A DNA stretch of 64,000 bases. Origin: Volvox africanus (lineage: Eukaryota > Chlorophyta > Chlorophyceae > Chlamydomonadales > Volvocaceae). The stretch spans positions 2,245,501 to 2,309,500 of the forward strand of contig BSDZ01000009.1 in NCBI GenBank assembly GCA_030268105.1, given 5' to 3'. A program made the position numbers and the translations under genes. The first letter of the stretch is position 1. Each line of letters opens with the position of its first letter. Of the stretch, positions 24,363 to 36,844 are shown piece after piece. The notes under the pieces were generated by a model, which was not told where the DNA came from, did not search any database, and saw nothing but the letters and a program-made list of their open reading frames with translations.

Positions 24363-25790
24363 GTCCCCCAAATCGAGGACTTAATGCTGGCGCGGGATGC
24401 ACACCAAACGCGACGCTGGATGGGGAGAAATTTGATTCGTGGAGGTCGAAAGGGTTGCTGAGTTCACTTGGTGCACACATTGAGGACAAGATAAAAACGA
24501 GGTCTTTGGGGTATCAGCCTGTAAGTATCCAAGGGGATCAATTACTGTTAGGATTGCGCGCGATTTGTATGCGGAGCGCGCCAGCTGCACGACAGGATCG
24601 CTGTCTTAGGCGGCGACCCGATGTTGCCTATGGTTGATGCATTTCAGTTATTCATAATTAGATAAATCTGCGCATCGGCGATGGCCAAGTCAACTAGACC
24701 ACCTTGAAACCCCTCCGCGTGAGTGCCCAATAACGCGTACTATGTCGTTATTTTGCATTTGCAAGTATCATTACTACATTTCGCCGCCTAATAATAATGT
24801 AGCTGTCTTGATGGAGGAGCTTGACCTTCAAGCTAAAGCATGGTTTTCTACGCCGAACCTGGATTTCCTATCGGAGCGAAGAACATTAAGTGCCAAAAAG
24901 ATCACACATATTTAATTTTAATGAATAATCAAGGTAAGCATATACGAATACATCATCGGAAGCGTTTACCTTCGTTGGTGACCGATTTGCCGAGCCGCTA
25001 TATTTTACGTCAACGGAATTTTTGTTTTAATTATTAAGGTTCTAACTGTTAACATACGGTTTAATCCAACTTTGTGAAATTGAAGGGGATCTTAATAAGG
25101 ACCATGTTGCATCCGTACGTGGGGTCCGTACACAGGCCGTAAAGCAACTGAAAGAGATCTTGAATCCGCTAATTAAGAAACGCTGAGGGTCAAAACTTAA
25201 AACCTCACGTGGAACAGGGGAAATGATATATAAAATTGCTTCATGATTGCTCTGCGGGCAGAAGACCGCACGAGACGAAAGTATGTGTTGTGTACACAGC
25301 TAAATGATCTGAGTAATGCTTAGAAATAGTATCGTTAATGTAGGATTGCGAACGACGATTGACAGAGACCCTATGCCGTTGCAAAATCTTTTTATGAAAA
25401 AGAACCGACATTGTCAAAGGCCCAATCTCGTAGTTCATGGAGCTATCCCACCGAGTCCAAATGATTGAACAGCTTTGAAGCCGAAATTCGTAACCAAAGC
25501 AGAGCAGTTCTGTCCGTAACAACGACTTACCCAACTGCCGTACCAAACATTCTAACGGATTTCGTACTTCCTGTTAGGGTAGCATGTATTCTTGTTAGCA
25601 AGCATGGTCTGTGGCACAAATCATTATAGTCAATCAGTTGTAGTGGTATGCGGAAACAGGATTTTAAAAACCTGTGTGCTGCGTACGATTATGCCAAGGA
25701 ATCGTGCTCGATGCAGTCCACGCAGTGCGTAAACTGTTCTCATTTTAAATAAATTTACTGATAATTCTCGAGTACTGTTGTAGGAATGCG
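24363..25790. other. Divergent promoter region, no gene seen
   Basis: This spacer of about 1.4 kb separates the start of the SET gene (minus) from the start of the receptor-like gene (plus). It is AT-rich. The short open frames in it show no motif. It must carry the promoters of both genes, but I cannot point to a specific element. Confidence 0.5.
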
Positions 25791-28700
25791 ATGGACAGGA
25801 AGCCCTGGTCTGCTGCAGCGGCCGTATTTCGGACCGCTCAGTTGCTATGGCTGTTACCAGGGGGGATTCCGTTGCTATTAATGACGGCTCTACCTGTGAC
25901 CTCACAGACTCGGCTTGTCTCTGACGCTGCGAGTCTCTACGCCGCTTTCGGCGATGAAACTATCACGCACATCCAGCTTGCAAACAGCATCACGATCAGC
26001 AACAATAAAGGCACGGAAGTATTTCCTATACTGCTGGGACGCAACTGTTTAGTAGACGGAGCACCAGGAAGCTCATATCCACGCCTTGACTTCAACTTCG
26101 CCACCAACGACAGGGTGAGTTCACGGGGCGTTTGACCAAAGTGCAGACACCTAAGCTCCCTTGTGCAAACCTTTTGCCTCCATCTCCCCAACCGAGTTGT
26201 ATGAGAAAGGCACAGCCCGTTTTGGCACGTCTTTCGCGCCTTGCAACGCCCCTCATACCCCTCCTCCCCGCGCCCCCTTGGGAGGAAGGAACAAAGCCGT
26301 AGCCGCATCGTCCTACCCCGAGCCGCACCCTATGACGGGTGTCTCGTGTCTTTTTCCAAACAGGTGTCCCCTCTTCCTCTGCTGCACATTCCCCCTTGTT
26401 ATTTTCTTAGCTTCTAGAATATTCGTCTTCCCCTCCCTTCCCCTGCCTCCCTTCCGCTCCCAACCCAACCCAAAACCCAACCGCCACACAGGTCCAATTG
26501 GGCGCCGGCGTCACGCTCACATTTCGCGGCCTGGTTCTGGCTAATGTCATCTCGCGCAGCCAGATATCTCTGGACTTCTTCGCACAATCCGCCTCCTCGT
26601 CCTCCATCGTATGGGAGAGCACTGTGGACAGGAGGAGGATCTGCCAGCCGCTGCAGGTCCGACCTGTGCTTGCCTGTTGTGGACCCAGATTTCGCACCGA
26701 TCCATGGGTCTATCTCTCTGCCTGTCTATCTCTCCTTCTGTCTGTCTACCTATGAGTCTGTGTATGACACTTTGCACCACTGACCCGCGCACTGACCCTC
26801 CACGCGCTCGTCGCTTCCCCGCACTTTAGGACATCGTTAACGCCTGGAATAAGGCACCCCGACCGGCCGGTGTGGGCGGCCCCTCGCAGCCGCAGCAGCA
26901 AGAGATTCTGAACGGCTCAAACTGCTTTGGCGAGGAAGGCTGCTACTCGACACCCGTGTTGCGAACCATCAACGCGGTGGTGGACAGTCCCGCGGGTCAG
27001 TGATGTGGGTTCTGGGAATGGCGGGACGCGACCGGGGGGTTGCGACCAACCGGGGCGGAATCAAATGGGCCTCGGGATAGTCACCTTAGCTGATGTGTGC
27101 TCTGATGTCGCTACAGCAGCTTATGTGATGCTTTACAGCAGCATCTACAGCGGTATTATGCCTTGACTATTTATTCGACTTTCCGCCCCTTGGACCTTGA
27201 CTGTTAGTCCTCGTTCCTTCAGTATCGGCTTCAGGATTCGTTTCATTCGACTTCCCCCCCTTCCCCTCTCCCCTCCCCTCTCCCACGCAGGGTATCGTCT
27301 GAGATGGAACGACACCCTATCCGTCTGTGAGCAGTTCATATCCGATGTAAGTGCTCGGGGGCGTTGTACATTTATGTCGTACATGCGTACAGCAGTGTAC
27401 GTCATGACAAGGACTGAGAAGGGTGCCGTTCTTGGGTGCTTATTGTGTGCAAAGAATTAGTTTTATTGTACCGTGCGTGTTTTGAGGTTGTGGATTGAGT
27501 GTCCACATCCAAGGGGGAAAGTGAGGTAGGGAAGGGTTACGGGTAAGAATGACAGTGCCGTACATGTACCGTACATGTTTATGTGCATGTGCGCGCAGGC
27601 CTGCATCCAGAGCCTGGGCAGCGACCTCTGCTACCTCAACAGTATCGAGGTACGCTAACTGAATCATTCAGTTTTCGGTTTGACGTATTCCTGAAATCAT
27701 TGGGTTTTCGGTTCCCGGGCGCGCCTGCTAGAAGTCTATAGCGTAGCAATGAACCATGGCCAGCGGTGTTATCACATCCGGACGTGTGCGATTCCGTTTC
27801 CCCGCATCATGCATGTTCACCAAACCCACCCCGTCCTCCCTACTCCCTCCTGCCTCCTACCTCCTTGCAACAAGGTCGTTGCTTTTAACTGCTCTTGGCT
27901 CCAGCACCAGTTCCGGTATCTTCGCTCCCCCTTATGTCTCCCCCTCATCCCGTCACCCCCCGCCCCCACCATCGCGGCTAGTCATGCTTCTCAACAGCGT
28001 CAACAGCGGTATCATGTGTCGCTTATTCGTCTTCCCCCCCGCCCCCGCCCCCTTCATCCCCTTCATCCAGAAGCTGCTGTCTGCAGGGAGCTCTCCAGAC
28101 ACACGCCCGTCTGCAGCGCCCGCCAAGGGGGGCCTGAGCTCGGGAGCGCAGGCGGGGATCATCGCCGGCTGCTTGGTGGGAGGTGCGAGTCCTGTTTTGC
28201 CGGGCTGGGGCGCTCCAGGGGGCCCAAAGTGGGGGGTGCGGGAGGGCGCGTGTTGCGTTGCGGCACAGCACGCTTTGCAGCGCAGCGTTGGGATTGCGGG
28301 AGGAGTGTCCGATGCGGTGAGGCGTACATGTGTGTGTATGAATTTGTGGATGTGGCGGACAGGAAGGGCGCGGGGTGAGACTGAGCTGATGTCTATCTTC
28401 TCCAGCTAAGTTCAGCTGAGCTCTCATGCACCTCTGCAAGCCTAACTAGGCAACAGCTCTTAATTTCTTCTGGACTTAACCACGGACTCGGTCTTGGCGA
28501 ACCCTTTCGACGCACCGGTGTGGCAGTGCTCCTGTTGCTGTTGGCAACCCTGCTGATATGCCGCTGGCGTCGCCGCCACCCTGACGGCGACAGGCTCGCC
28601 GCCGCGGCCGCCAGCGCGGGCGGGGGCCGGGCCGGGCGTGGCAGTGGCAGTGGCGACGCTCAATGCACTTTCAGCGGCATCCTGTACCCGAACTCGGAGG

Positions 28701-29881
28701 CGGGCTTGCAAGCCTTCGGATCTTCGAGGAGCGTAGATGTAGCCGCCGCCAACGCGGTACAAGATCACCAGCAAAACCAGGCTAAGCTGCCCGGCGGCAC
28801 CGCAGCAGTACTCCTCCGCAGCGGCGGCGGCGGCGGCGGCGGCGGGACCGGGGAAGAGGCGGAGCCGCGTCCGTCGGAGGACTACATCCCGGGGCCGGCG
28901 CTGGAGTCGGCGGGCTCGCCGTACCAAGCCGGCAGCGTGCTGAGCGCCGGGCTGCGGCCGTCAGGCTCCGGAACCCGCGATTTGCCGTACAGCAGCAGTC
29001 TTAACCACCCGGGATTACCTTGTCATTCTCAACTTTCTCACACTACCTCGCAGTCGACCCAGCAGCCGCATCACGTGGGCTTGCACCCGGCCACCAGCCC
29101 CGGTAGCCACCAGACTCATTCATTGGGCTCTGTGGTTTTGTCAATGCTCCGCACAGTGCTACATCGCGCAGGCAGCCTGACGCAAAGCCACAGCGGAAAC
29201 CGCGTACCCAACATGTCGGTGTCGGGGACGTTGGGGTCATTTGGAGGCAGCGCAGCCGCCGCCGCGAATCCAGGTCCAGTTGCTCCAGGGGGGACGGGCG
29301 CAAGCGCCAGTGGCGGCGTCGGCGTGCCCCGGAGTGGCGGCACGGCGGTTAGCTCCGCCGCTGCATTGCGTAATGGCCCCAGTGGAAGATCCGGAGCGCC
29401 GGGGTCCGGACGGGGCTCCTCGGGCGGCCAGCTGGCACTTGCGTCGTATCCGAACCGGCCTAGCATTAGCGAGGTGAGGGGGGGGGCGAGGGGGAGGGGG
29501 AGGGGATCATGGCAATGGACCTGGATTCCGTGTTGCAATTAACGGCTGATGCAGCAGCTGATGCTAACGGTGGTGGTGGTGTAGATTCGACAAGAATTGG
29601 AGCGTATGGAGGACCACTGGCGGCGAGAGGGCCGGACAGGCGGCGCCCGACTGCAGCCCGCGACGTCAGCATCCGCGCGGAGATCTCCCAAGAGGACACG
29701 ACAAGGTGGCAGCGGTGGCGGCAGTGGTGGTGGCGGCGGCAGTGGTGGCGGCAGCGGCGGTGGTAGCGGCGGTGGCGGCCGACAGTCCTCCGATCCGCAA
29801 GGGCCGAGTCACGGCCCAGTCCCGCGGCCAGGACCCGGACCCGGACAAGAGAGGGACGGAGAGCGTGGGCGGGCAAAGTAA
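25791..29881 (+). CDS. Kinase-less receptor-like membrane protein
   Basis: Eight exons in phase (25791-26114, 26492-26656, 26830-26995, 27291-27346, 27599-27649, 28071-28182, 28527-29473, 29585-29881) give 705 residues. A signal peptide (hydrophobic residues 15-38) leads an ectodomain with motifs shared with the receptor kinase at 41-51.7 kb: VQLGAGVTLTFRGLVLANV matches VRLDRYVTLTFERIILSGI, and LDFF...DRRRICQPL matches LDLL...NHRRAC. One membrane helix lies near residues 281-303 (VLLLLLATLLIC, then RWRRR). The cytoplasmic part is Ser/Gly/Ala-rich with no glycine loop, no HGD and no DFG. Yet near residues 601-615 it reads NRPSISEIRQELERMEDHW, which resembles the final kinase subdomain (RPTFEEIVTILKDM in the paralogue). 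It ends in a Gly-Ser tract. It probably descends from a receptor kinase that lost its catalytic domain, and may act as a non-signalling or partner receptor. Confidence 0.85.
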
Positions 29882-30152
29882 CTGCTACGTACCCAGGCCG
29901 CAATTCAACTGCATCTGCGCCCATGCGTTTGCGCCACGCGGCGGCACTTGCAGCCCCCGTCGGAGAGTCGGGGCTGCGGAGTAGTGGACTGAGGGCTGCG
30001 CGGCGTGGAAGCATCGGGTGGTGCGGGCTCTCGCGGGCGTCGTCGTGTCCCGGAAAAGCTGGGCTCTCTTAAAGGGTGGCCGCCACATCTTTTCAAGGTG
30101 GGCCTTATAGGAAGAAGAAGGGTGGGAGGGGGGTATTGCCGCGCTCCGCTGC

Positions 30153-30177
30153 ATCGTACCCTTTCAAAGGGTACGAT
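30153..30177. repeat. 12-bp perfect inverted repeat, 1-base centre
   Basis: ATCGTACCCTTT and AAAGGGTACGAT flank a single C. It lies in the spacer after the kinase-less receptor gene. Confidence 0.85.
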
Positions 30178-30417
30178 TGCAACGAGTACGATTTACTACA
30201 TTACGTGATCACGCAACGTGTCTTAACTGCATTTGAGAAGAATGTTTCCGTACAGACAAACAGACAGACAGACAGACAGAGAGGCGCCATTCAACTTTGG
30301 GGTCACCACCTCATCACAACCGTCATGGGCCGTTGTGGCCTCTGTGGTAGATGTGATCAATTCACGCGTGCGCGGTGCTGCGCTGGTGCTGCTTATGTAC
30401 TTTAGCCGTAATGGATG

Positions 30418-30440
30418 GTACGGTATACGGTATACCGTAC
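30418..30440. repeat. 11-bp inverted repeat sharing the TACGGTATACCGTA core
   Basis: GTACGGTATAC and GTATACCGTAC flank one G. Bases 30426-30439 are identical to the core of the palindrome at 13521-13544. Confidence 0.85.
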
Positions 30441-31545
30441 GCTTTTGGAACGTACGGTAGGCCTCTGCCTCGTCGGTCGCACTGCTGGAACAAAATATTG
30501 TACGGCCTTGCCGTAGCATCTGTGTGTGTACTTATGTGTGTAGAAAAACAACTTGCAAGAGAATCATCGGTGGCCTCGAAGGGCGTTTGCATCAAAAGGT
30601 ACTGTCACACGAAGCATATCTTCTGTGGTGTATCCCAAGTAACGTCTTTTGACTGACTGACGCACGGACGGACGGACGGACGGACTGCATGTTTCACTGA
30701 ACTGTACCATCATCAAATCATCTCCCCACCACGCGGCGGGTGGGAAATACACATCCTCGTGTCATGTCCGCGTTTCGGCCCCCATCTCCGTCCGAGCTTG
30801 GTAAAGAAATACCCCCGCATCACGGGCTCCGTTCTGAGCTCCTCTCCTCTCCGTGCGCCCGTGGAGGGCGCAGAGGGTCCGCATCATGCGACCAATGGAC
30901 CGGAAGGTCTGGGCTGCTTCAGAAAGGAGGAGAGAAATACGCATTGCTGTTGCCCCATGCAACATCCCTGTGGTGTTGGGGGTGCGGAGCTAATGGGGGA
31001 GTTGACGGTTAGGGTAAGAACGCATCCGGGGGGTGGGTTTGGAGGATAAAAAGATCGAGAAGCGGACCCATGGGTCGCAAGATGGCTTAAAAGCCCAAAT
31101 TACCTTTTGCTTGGCAGATAGGGAGCCCTCGCCAGCTGGGAGGTTAGGTTGATGATTGGGGGGGAGGGGAAGGCAAACGGCAAAGACGAGTTTCTCCGTC
31201 CTGTCTTCCTCCTGTGTAACTTACATCTCCGAATTGAAGTGCGATGGGACTTCAGCTAATTGTTGGCTAAAGCAGCAAGAGGCTTTGTTTTGTGACGGCA
31301 TGGGTTGAATCTACAGCTTGAATGTACCCACCGGGAGTATGGATTTTCCCTTTTTGATCGCCGTGGGATACTTCTCGCGTTGTAGATAATGATGGGGGCT
31401 GCGATCCTGGGGCTCGCAATTTTTAGCATGCATCTGTGTTTGTGTGTATTGGCGATGGTGATGGCGAGGAGAGGAGAGGTTAGTCAAAAAGCGGTCCGCG
31501 CTGAAAGACCATTCAGAGGCCCATTGACCCGGGGAGTTTGGAGAC

Positions 31546-31660
31546 GGTGAAGGCAGTGCCGTACTGATGCGGGTTTATTTGGTTACTGATGGTGAAGGCA
31601 GTGCCGTACTGATGCGGGTTTATTTGGTTACTGACGGTGAAGACAGTGCGGTATGGATGG
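31546..31660. repeat. 45-bp tandem repeat, about 2.5 copies
   Basis: The unit containing GATGCGGGTTTATTTGGTTA starts at 31566 and again at 31611. The flanking GGTGAAGGCAGTGCCGTACT segment occurs three times, the last copy diverged. The period is a multiple of three, so an open frame crosses it, but no gene is otherwise supported. Confidence 0.85.
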
Positions 31661-32131
31661 ATACTGATATGGGAGGCGACTGTTGTTGCGTGTTCGGCTG
31701 CAATGGCCTTGAGTGGCCTACAGACTGGCTCTTACTAAACATCAAGACCTTCATTGAGAACTTCTTTGTCTGTAAACTCAGTAAGAGAACCATTTCTATC
31801 GCAGGGGGGTCGCTAACTCGTGCTCGAGCGCACTCCGGCATAGTTAAAGCGGTGACGTCCATCGTGGCGTCACTTGCAGGACATGGCAGGACAGGGTATG
31901 CGCTAGGCTGCACAGGTCGGGAGCTGATAGCCTGAGACAGCCGAACGTCACAGGTAACAGCTCTGGGTGATGGCGTCGGCGTATCATTGATTGATAGTTG
32001 ACCTGTGTGGCGTCCGACAGGTTAGGCTTGTCTGTTGCTCAGGGCCATCAAAGACTTTGCCCGCACGTTTGGCCGTGCTGCTGAGAGCGACACTGTCGGG
32101 CTGATTGTTCCATGAAATGGAAGGAAACAGT

Positions 32132-32160
32132 TGTTCATTGTTATGCATTAACAATGAACA
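32132..32160. repeat. 12-bp perfect hairpin
   Basis: TGTTCATTGTTA and TAACAATGAACA flank TGCAT. It is an isolated hairpin in the spacer upstream of the amino acid transporter. Confidence 0.8.
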
Positions 32161-32736
32161 TGTGGAGATAGAGCTATGTTGCCGGTACCCGAGGGTGCCC
32201 GTCAAACGTCATTGAATGTCCATCGATCTAATCTGAACCCGACAGGACGCCTGATGCATGGACGTGTATGTAAAAAAATGTTCGATGATGCTGTCATGAA
32301 AACATCCTTTGGCGCAATCTCTGGGGGGTATGGCGCGTATGACGCAAAAGGCAATACTAGCTCTCGTCTCTGAAATCATTAACAGATTGTAGTCATTGAT
32401 TACCTGATTAATAATCTGGTATAAGTGTATCAATTGCATATTTTCGTAGCCTGGACGTTGTGTAGTTAGCAATCGTGAAGCGTTGGAAGGATGGAAGCAG
32501 AGAAAGGTACCCGTCGACAACAGATTTGTATGCCGACCGTTAACACGTTTGTACTACAATTTGAAACGGTATCGGATCTATGAGTTTCTATCTTCCGCCA
32601 AGAAATTGACATAAGGAAGAAATGCTGTGTGCATTGAACTCGAAATCCTGCAGCCAAACTCGCGAGTCTTCACAAATCTCATTATACACCTTCTTTTATA
32701 TGCGATAACAGTTGCTTTATTTGATTAAATTGAAGT

Positions 32737-35700
32737 ATGAGTGCACAGGACGGAGCTGCGGTTGAGGTAGGCGTTTTAGCACCTTTACGAAAACACGTGC
32801 CAATTGGTCCGGTCGTTAATTATGATTTCGTAAGTCGGCTCTAAGAAACCGAGGGGTTGGCCAAATGGAATTTACTCTTTGGTGGGCTTCCGGGTTGTTT
32901 GGCGTTCAGTTATATCCACGAGGCAATTGCCGACCGTGACGGCAATTCACGTTTGCTGATGCATACCGTATAAACACCTTTGCATTACTGCAGCATAAAG
33001 GCGTCATTGTCGGTGCTTCAGCGCAAACCGTCGCCACCGGCACGAGAGTCCAACCGGTCGTCATGGCTTCATCTGAGCCTCATTGCTCACACGCGGCAGT
33101 GCTCATCGAAGATGACCCTAATTATATTTCGCCTTTCGGAAAGGACTCAGTTGCTCATGCGCTGTATTCTGCCCTTGTTACCTTAACCCTGGGCGTCCTT
33201 GGCAGGTAAGGGGGCCTAACAACCACATGCCCCACATGGATCCAGCTTTGTGAAACTTCATAACTTAAATTTGAAAATGGTATTACAAGGTAGCCATGGA
33301 CGGTGGCCTTGGGGTTGTGTGATTGTCACCCCCGACCTCAAGATCGGAAAAGGCGGCGCCGACAAGGTCAACCGATCAGCCAGCCGAGCGTGTAATACAC
33401 ACATACAATTAAACAAACACATACACATACATACACGCACGTACACAAATGTTTCACTATCGTAACAATTATCTTCGCAGCCCGTCATGGGGACATTTGT
33501 TTAGATTCTTACCTGTCTGCTGATTACCTGCCCCGTTTGCATGGTAACGGTGATCCCAAGGCCTCCAATGTCAAATCCCAACCCCAAACCCATTCCCAAA
33601 CCCAATCTCAACCTACAGTACTGTACTGCCGGTGCCGTACGCCTTCTCTAAAACCGGCATTGCGGCCGGGGTTTTGACGATGGCGCTCGTGGCGGCTGCG
33701 AATGACGCCACATGTTGCATGATGATCCGCGCAGCAGCTCACACGGGCCTTACGACGTTTGAGCAGCTGTCGGAATGGGCGGGCGGCCATAAGGCCCGGG
33801 TAGGTTGCGGGGAAGGTACAAACTTATATTGTCTTGATATATGCTGTGCCCGCGGTGGCGTTCTACCCTATTAGTGCGATTGCAGGTGGCTGTTGGAAGG
33901 GAAAGCGCCCCGCCCCGCCCTCGGCGATATTGTTTCTTTCCTCATTGTGATCCTCTCATACATGGATCGCTCATCTCAACATTACGACAACTCGTACGGG
34001 CGGATGCTGCGCCCGTATAGCGTGGCGATTTGTCAGCGGTGACAATAAATCAGGATCAGGGAAAGGATATGGGGGACATCGCGACTCATTACAGCATGAT
34101 GCGGTCGGAAACTCACAGCTGCCAATCCCGACCTCACTAGGAGCCGTACTCTGGCCACCCGGCAGTTCCCCCCTTCCCCCGGCCCCGGCCCCCGCTCTCT
34201 TCCCCGACTCCACAGGTTTTTACACAGGTTTCTTTGATCCTGCTTCTGTACGGCACCCTTTGCGGCGGTCTGGCGTTCTTGTCCGATGTAGCACGTGTCA
34301 TGGTACAGAAGGTAAGGCAATTTCGTCGTACCCGGGGCCCAGGTTCGGTTCATCGGTTGTTACTTCGATTAACATGTTGCCGTATTTACAATCATAGCCG
34401 TACTCGTATGACCCCCTCTATAGGGCCTGCGTGATGGAGAGGCTCCAGCGCTGCTGGCGGCTGACGGGCGGCCCATCATGATCCTCACCGTCCTGACGGT
34501 CCTACTGCCGCTGTGTCTCCAAAGACACATCCGGCAGGTGCGTTGCAAATAAACCGTCATGCAATTTCAGTGGCAATATACATATATATGTATATATATG
34601 TATATATATGTATATATATACATATATATGTATATCACATCCAGTTCCACTCTTTCTTTCTCTCTCTCTTCCTCTCTCTTCCTCTCGCATCCCCTAAAGC
34701 TGCTCACTCGAAGCTCGCAGTTTGAGAAAGCTGCCACGGTGGGAGTGGTGGTGGTGGTGGTGCTGTGCGTCATCATCGTGGCGCGGGCGGTGGCGGATGA
34801 CTTCCCCGCGGTGCGGTCTGGGGAGCTCAACGTGCTGGATGTCAAGGTTAGTTGTTGTCAGTTAAGAGGCTGGGCCCTGGTGGTTGTGGCGGTTGTAGCT
34901 GATTAGCTGGTTAGGCGTCAACACGTGTGCACGTTCTATGTGACGTGCCCATCATGGTGCCCTGCGCACGGAGCTGCAGAAACTGTACTCCAGAGGGACG
35001 GGCACAGGGGGAGGGGAGGGGAGGGGAACATAGAAACACTTAGAAAAAACTAACCCCGTTACAATTTCATGAGCTGTGTGATAATACGATAATACGGCAT
35101 TGGTGCCCTGATGTCTAATACCGTAATGATGTTTGCAGGTTGATGCCCACCTGCCGGAGGCATTTGCGGTGCTGGGCTTTGCGTTCTACATGCAGCCGAT
35201 GGTGGGTGCAACAGCAGGCCGACTGGGAGGGGGAGGGGCAGTGGGACCAAACTGCGTGACGCATTCCGGGGTCCGGAGGGTTGAGCAGTGAGGATGTACT
35301 TGGACCCACCATCGTGATGTCGCGCACCCAAGGTTCCCGGACGCCGAACGTTGTTTTCCGCATACCCACATTCCCACATGCCCGGGGGGGTACCCCTCCC
35401 ACCACCCCGCCGCAGCTGATGCCATTGCTTAAGGAGATGCCATCGGGCCCAACTGGAACGCGTCTGACGGAGCGCGCTGTTCACATCACACTGTTCGCTG
35501 TTGCGTGCGGGGTGTACGGCACCGTGGGCGTTTTTGGAGCGTCTATCTTTGGCATGGAGACGGAGAGCAATATTATGGTATGTGTTTCCCTTCTCTCGTC
35601 GTATTATTCCTATGTCTTCTCTCGCGTCTCTCCATCGTATATCTCTTGTGCTTATGTCGGTCGAACCAAACCAACCCTTTCACCTTCTTTTCCTCCTCGT

Positions 35701-36844
35701 GGATTGTGTTCAGGTGAACGACCTCCTGCCAGGTTTCCGTACAGTCACATTGGTTTTGTACGCCAGCCTTCTGGTGTACTTGTGTTGCGGGATGGTTACC
35801 ACTCACTACGCGCTGAGGGCCTCGCTGGACCTCCTGCTGGTGGGTCCGGAGGCGCCCTTCACCTGGACTCGTCAAGTCGCGGAGACCCTAGGGATCCTGG
35901 CGTGCGCCACAACCGTGGCACTGCTGTTCCCGACGCAGGTGGGATTGCCGCCGGGGAAATGGCGGGAGAGAGGAAAGGGAAGAAACGGTTTAGGGGGAAG
36001 GAGCAGGCGGAGGAGGGGCGTGCTTTCGGCGTCTCCAGGCCTGTGGCTCACTTTCGTCGATAAACGGGTAGAGTGATCGTATTCCCGTATTATGTGCACG
36101 TCGCACTGGCGGCTAGCTCCAGGGGCTTAAAGCCACAGGCGAAGAGCTTCCAACGGTTTGAAGTCATCAAGCCTTCAAACCGTTGGAAGCGGTAAACCCA
36201 CCCCACGCATGTGGGCCTATCTCTTAGGTTTCGATGCTCCGGAACCATCCCCCCGCGACATTAAGAGCCGTTCCAAACACGGCCGGCCAACTGCCCACTG
36301 CCAACAGGCGGAGAAGATCTTTGCGCTCACCGGGTGTACGGCGGTATGCCTGGTGTGCTATGTCATCCCTGTCTTCATCCACCTTGCCGTACAACGAGAC
36401 TTACACCGGATGATGGATGAGCGAGGTGGCGCTGTAGGCACACCCGCCGCCGCCGTCGCCACCGCCCAGGCAGCGGATTCACTTCGAGAGCCGTTGCTGG
36501 AGGTTGCGGGTCCCGAGTTGGGGGCCGTCACTGGCGCCATGGCATCATGCTTCTGCTGTAGCAAGGATGCGGGGCCAAAACATTCAAAATCCTCGCAGGC
36601 GATTGCGTATCGAGGAGGCAATAGCAGAGACGGGGGCAGCTGTAGCAGCATGAGTGGAGTTCTGCAGTGTGTTTGGCAGTCGCTGTGTCGATATGCACTG
36701 CCGGCTGCAATTGTAGCCATTGGAGTCGGGTTCAGCCTAGCAGGCTTGTACGTCGGCTTCGTAGACTTGATGTCGTACCTGGGCGGCGGCGGTACAGAAG
36801 CGGCCGGGTCGCCACCGGCTTTGGCTGCTTCAGTGCGGGCATAA
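32737..36844 (+). CDS. Amino acid/auxin permease (AAAP) family transporter
   Basis: Ten exons in phase (32737-32766, 32994-33205, 33619-33799, 34216-34311, 34424-34537, 34700-34846, 35139-35201, 35416-35577, 35714-35938, 36308-36844) give 588 residues. The family mark is LPVPYAFSKTGIAAGVLTM near residues 84-105, the first-helix region of AAAP transporters, preceded by a segment ending TLGVLGS. Further helices follow in exons 4 (LILLLYGTLCGGLAFL), 5 (IMILTVLTVLLPL), 6 (VGVVVVVVLCVIIVA), 7 (FAVLGFAFYMQP), 8, 9 and 10. The pattern fits about eleven helices. The likely role is proton-coupled amino acid transport across the plasma or vacuolar membrane; the substrate cannot be told. The last exon adds a hydrophilic loop with Cys pairs (CFCCSKD) before a final helix pair. 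Exon 4 could start at a second AG 12 bases downstream. Confidence 0.88.
34571..34635. repeat. (TATATG)n / TA-rich microsatellite
   Basis: An alternating TATATGTA/TATACATA tract in intron 5 of the AAAP transporter gene, largely self-complementary. Confidence 0.85.
36146..36190. repeat. 18-bp perfect inverted repeat in intron
   Basis: GCTTCCAACGGTTTGAAG at 36146-36163 is exactly complemented at 36173-36190, around a 9-base loop. It lies in the last intron of the AAAP transporter gene, about 118 bases before its acceptor. Confidence 0.9.

Larger units (their letters stand above)
29882..32736. other. Spacer rich in simple repeats and palindromes
   Basis: No exon chain is supported. The stretch contains an imperfect CAGA run (about 30256-30281), a GGAC run (about 30664-30685), palindromes at 30153-30177 and 30418-30440, a GACCCATGGGTC palindrome at 31065-31076, a 45-bp tandem repeat at 31546-31660 and a hairpin at 32132-32160. 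Promoter elements of the transporter at 32737 should lie at its right end. Confidence 0.5.
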
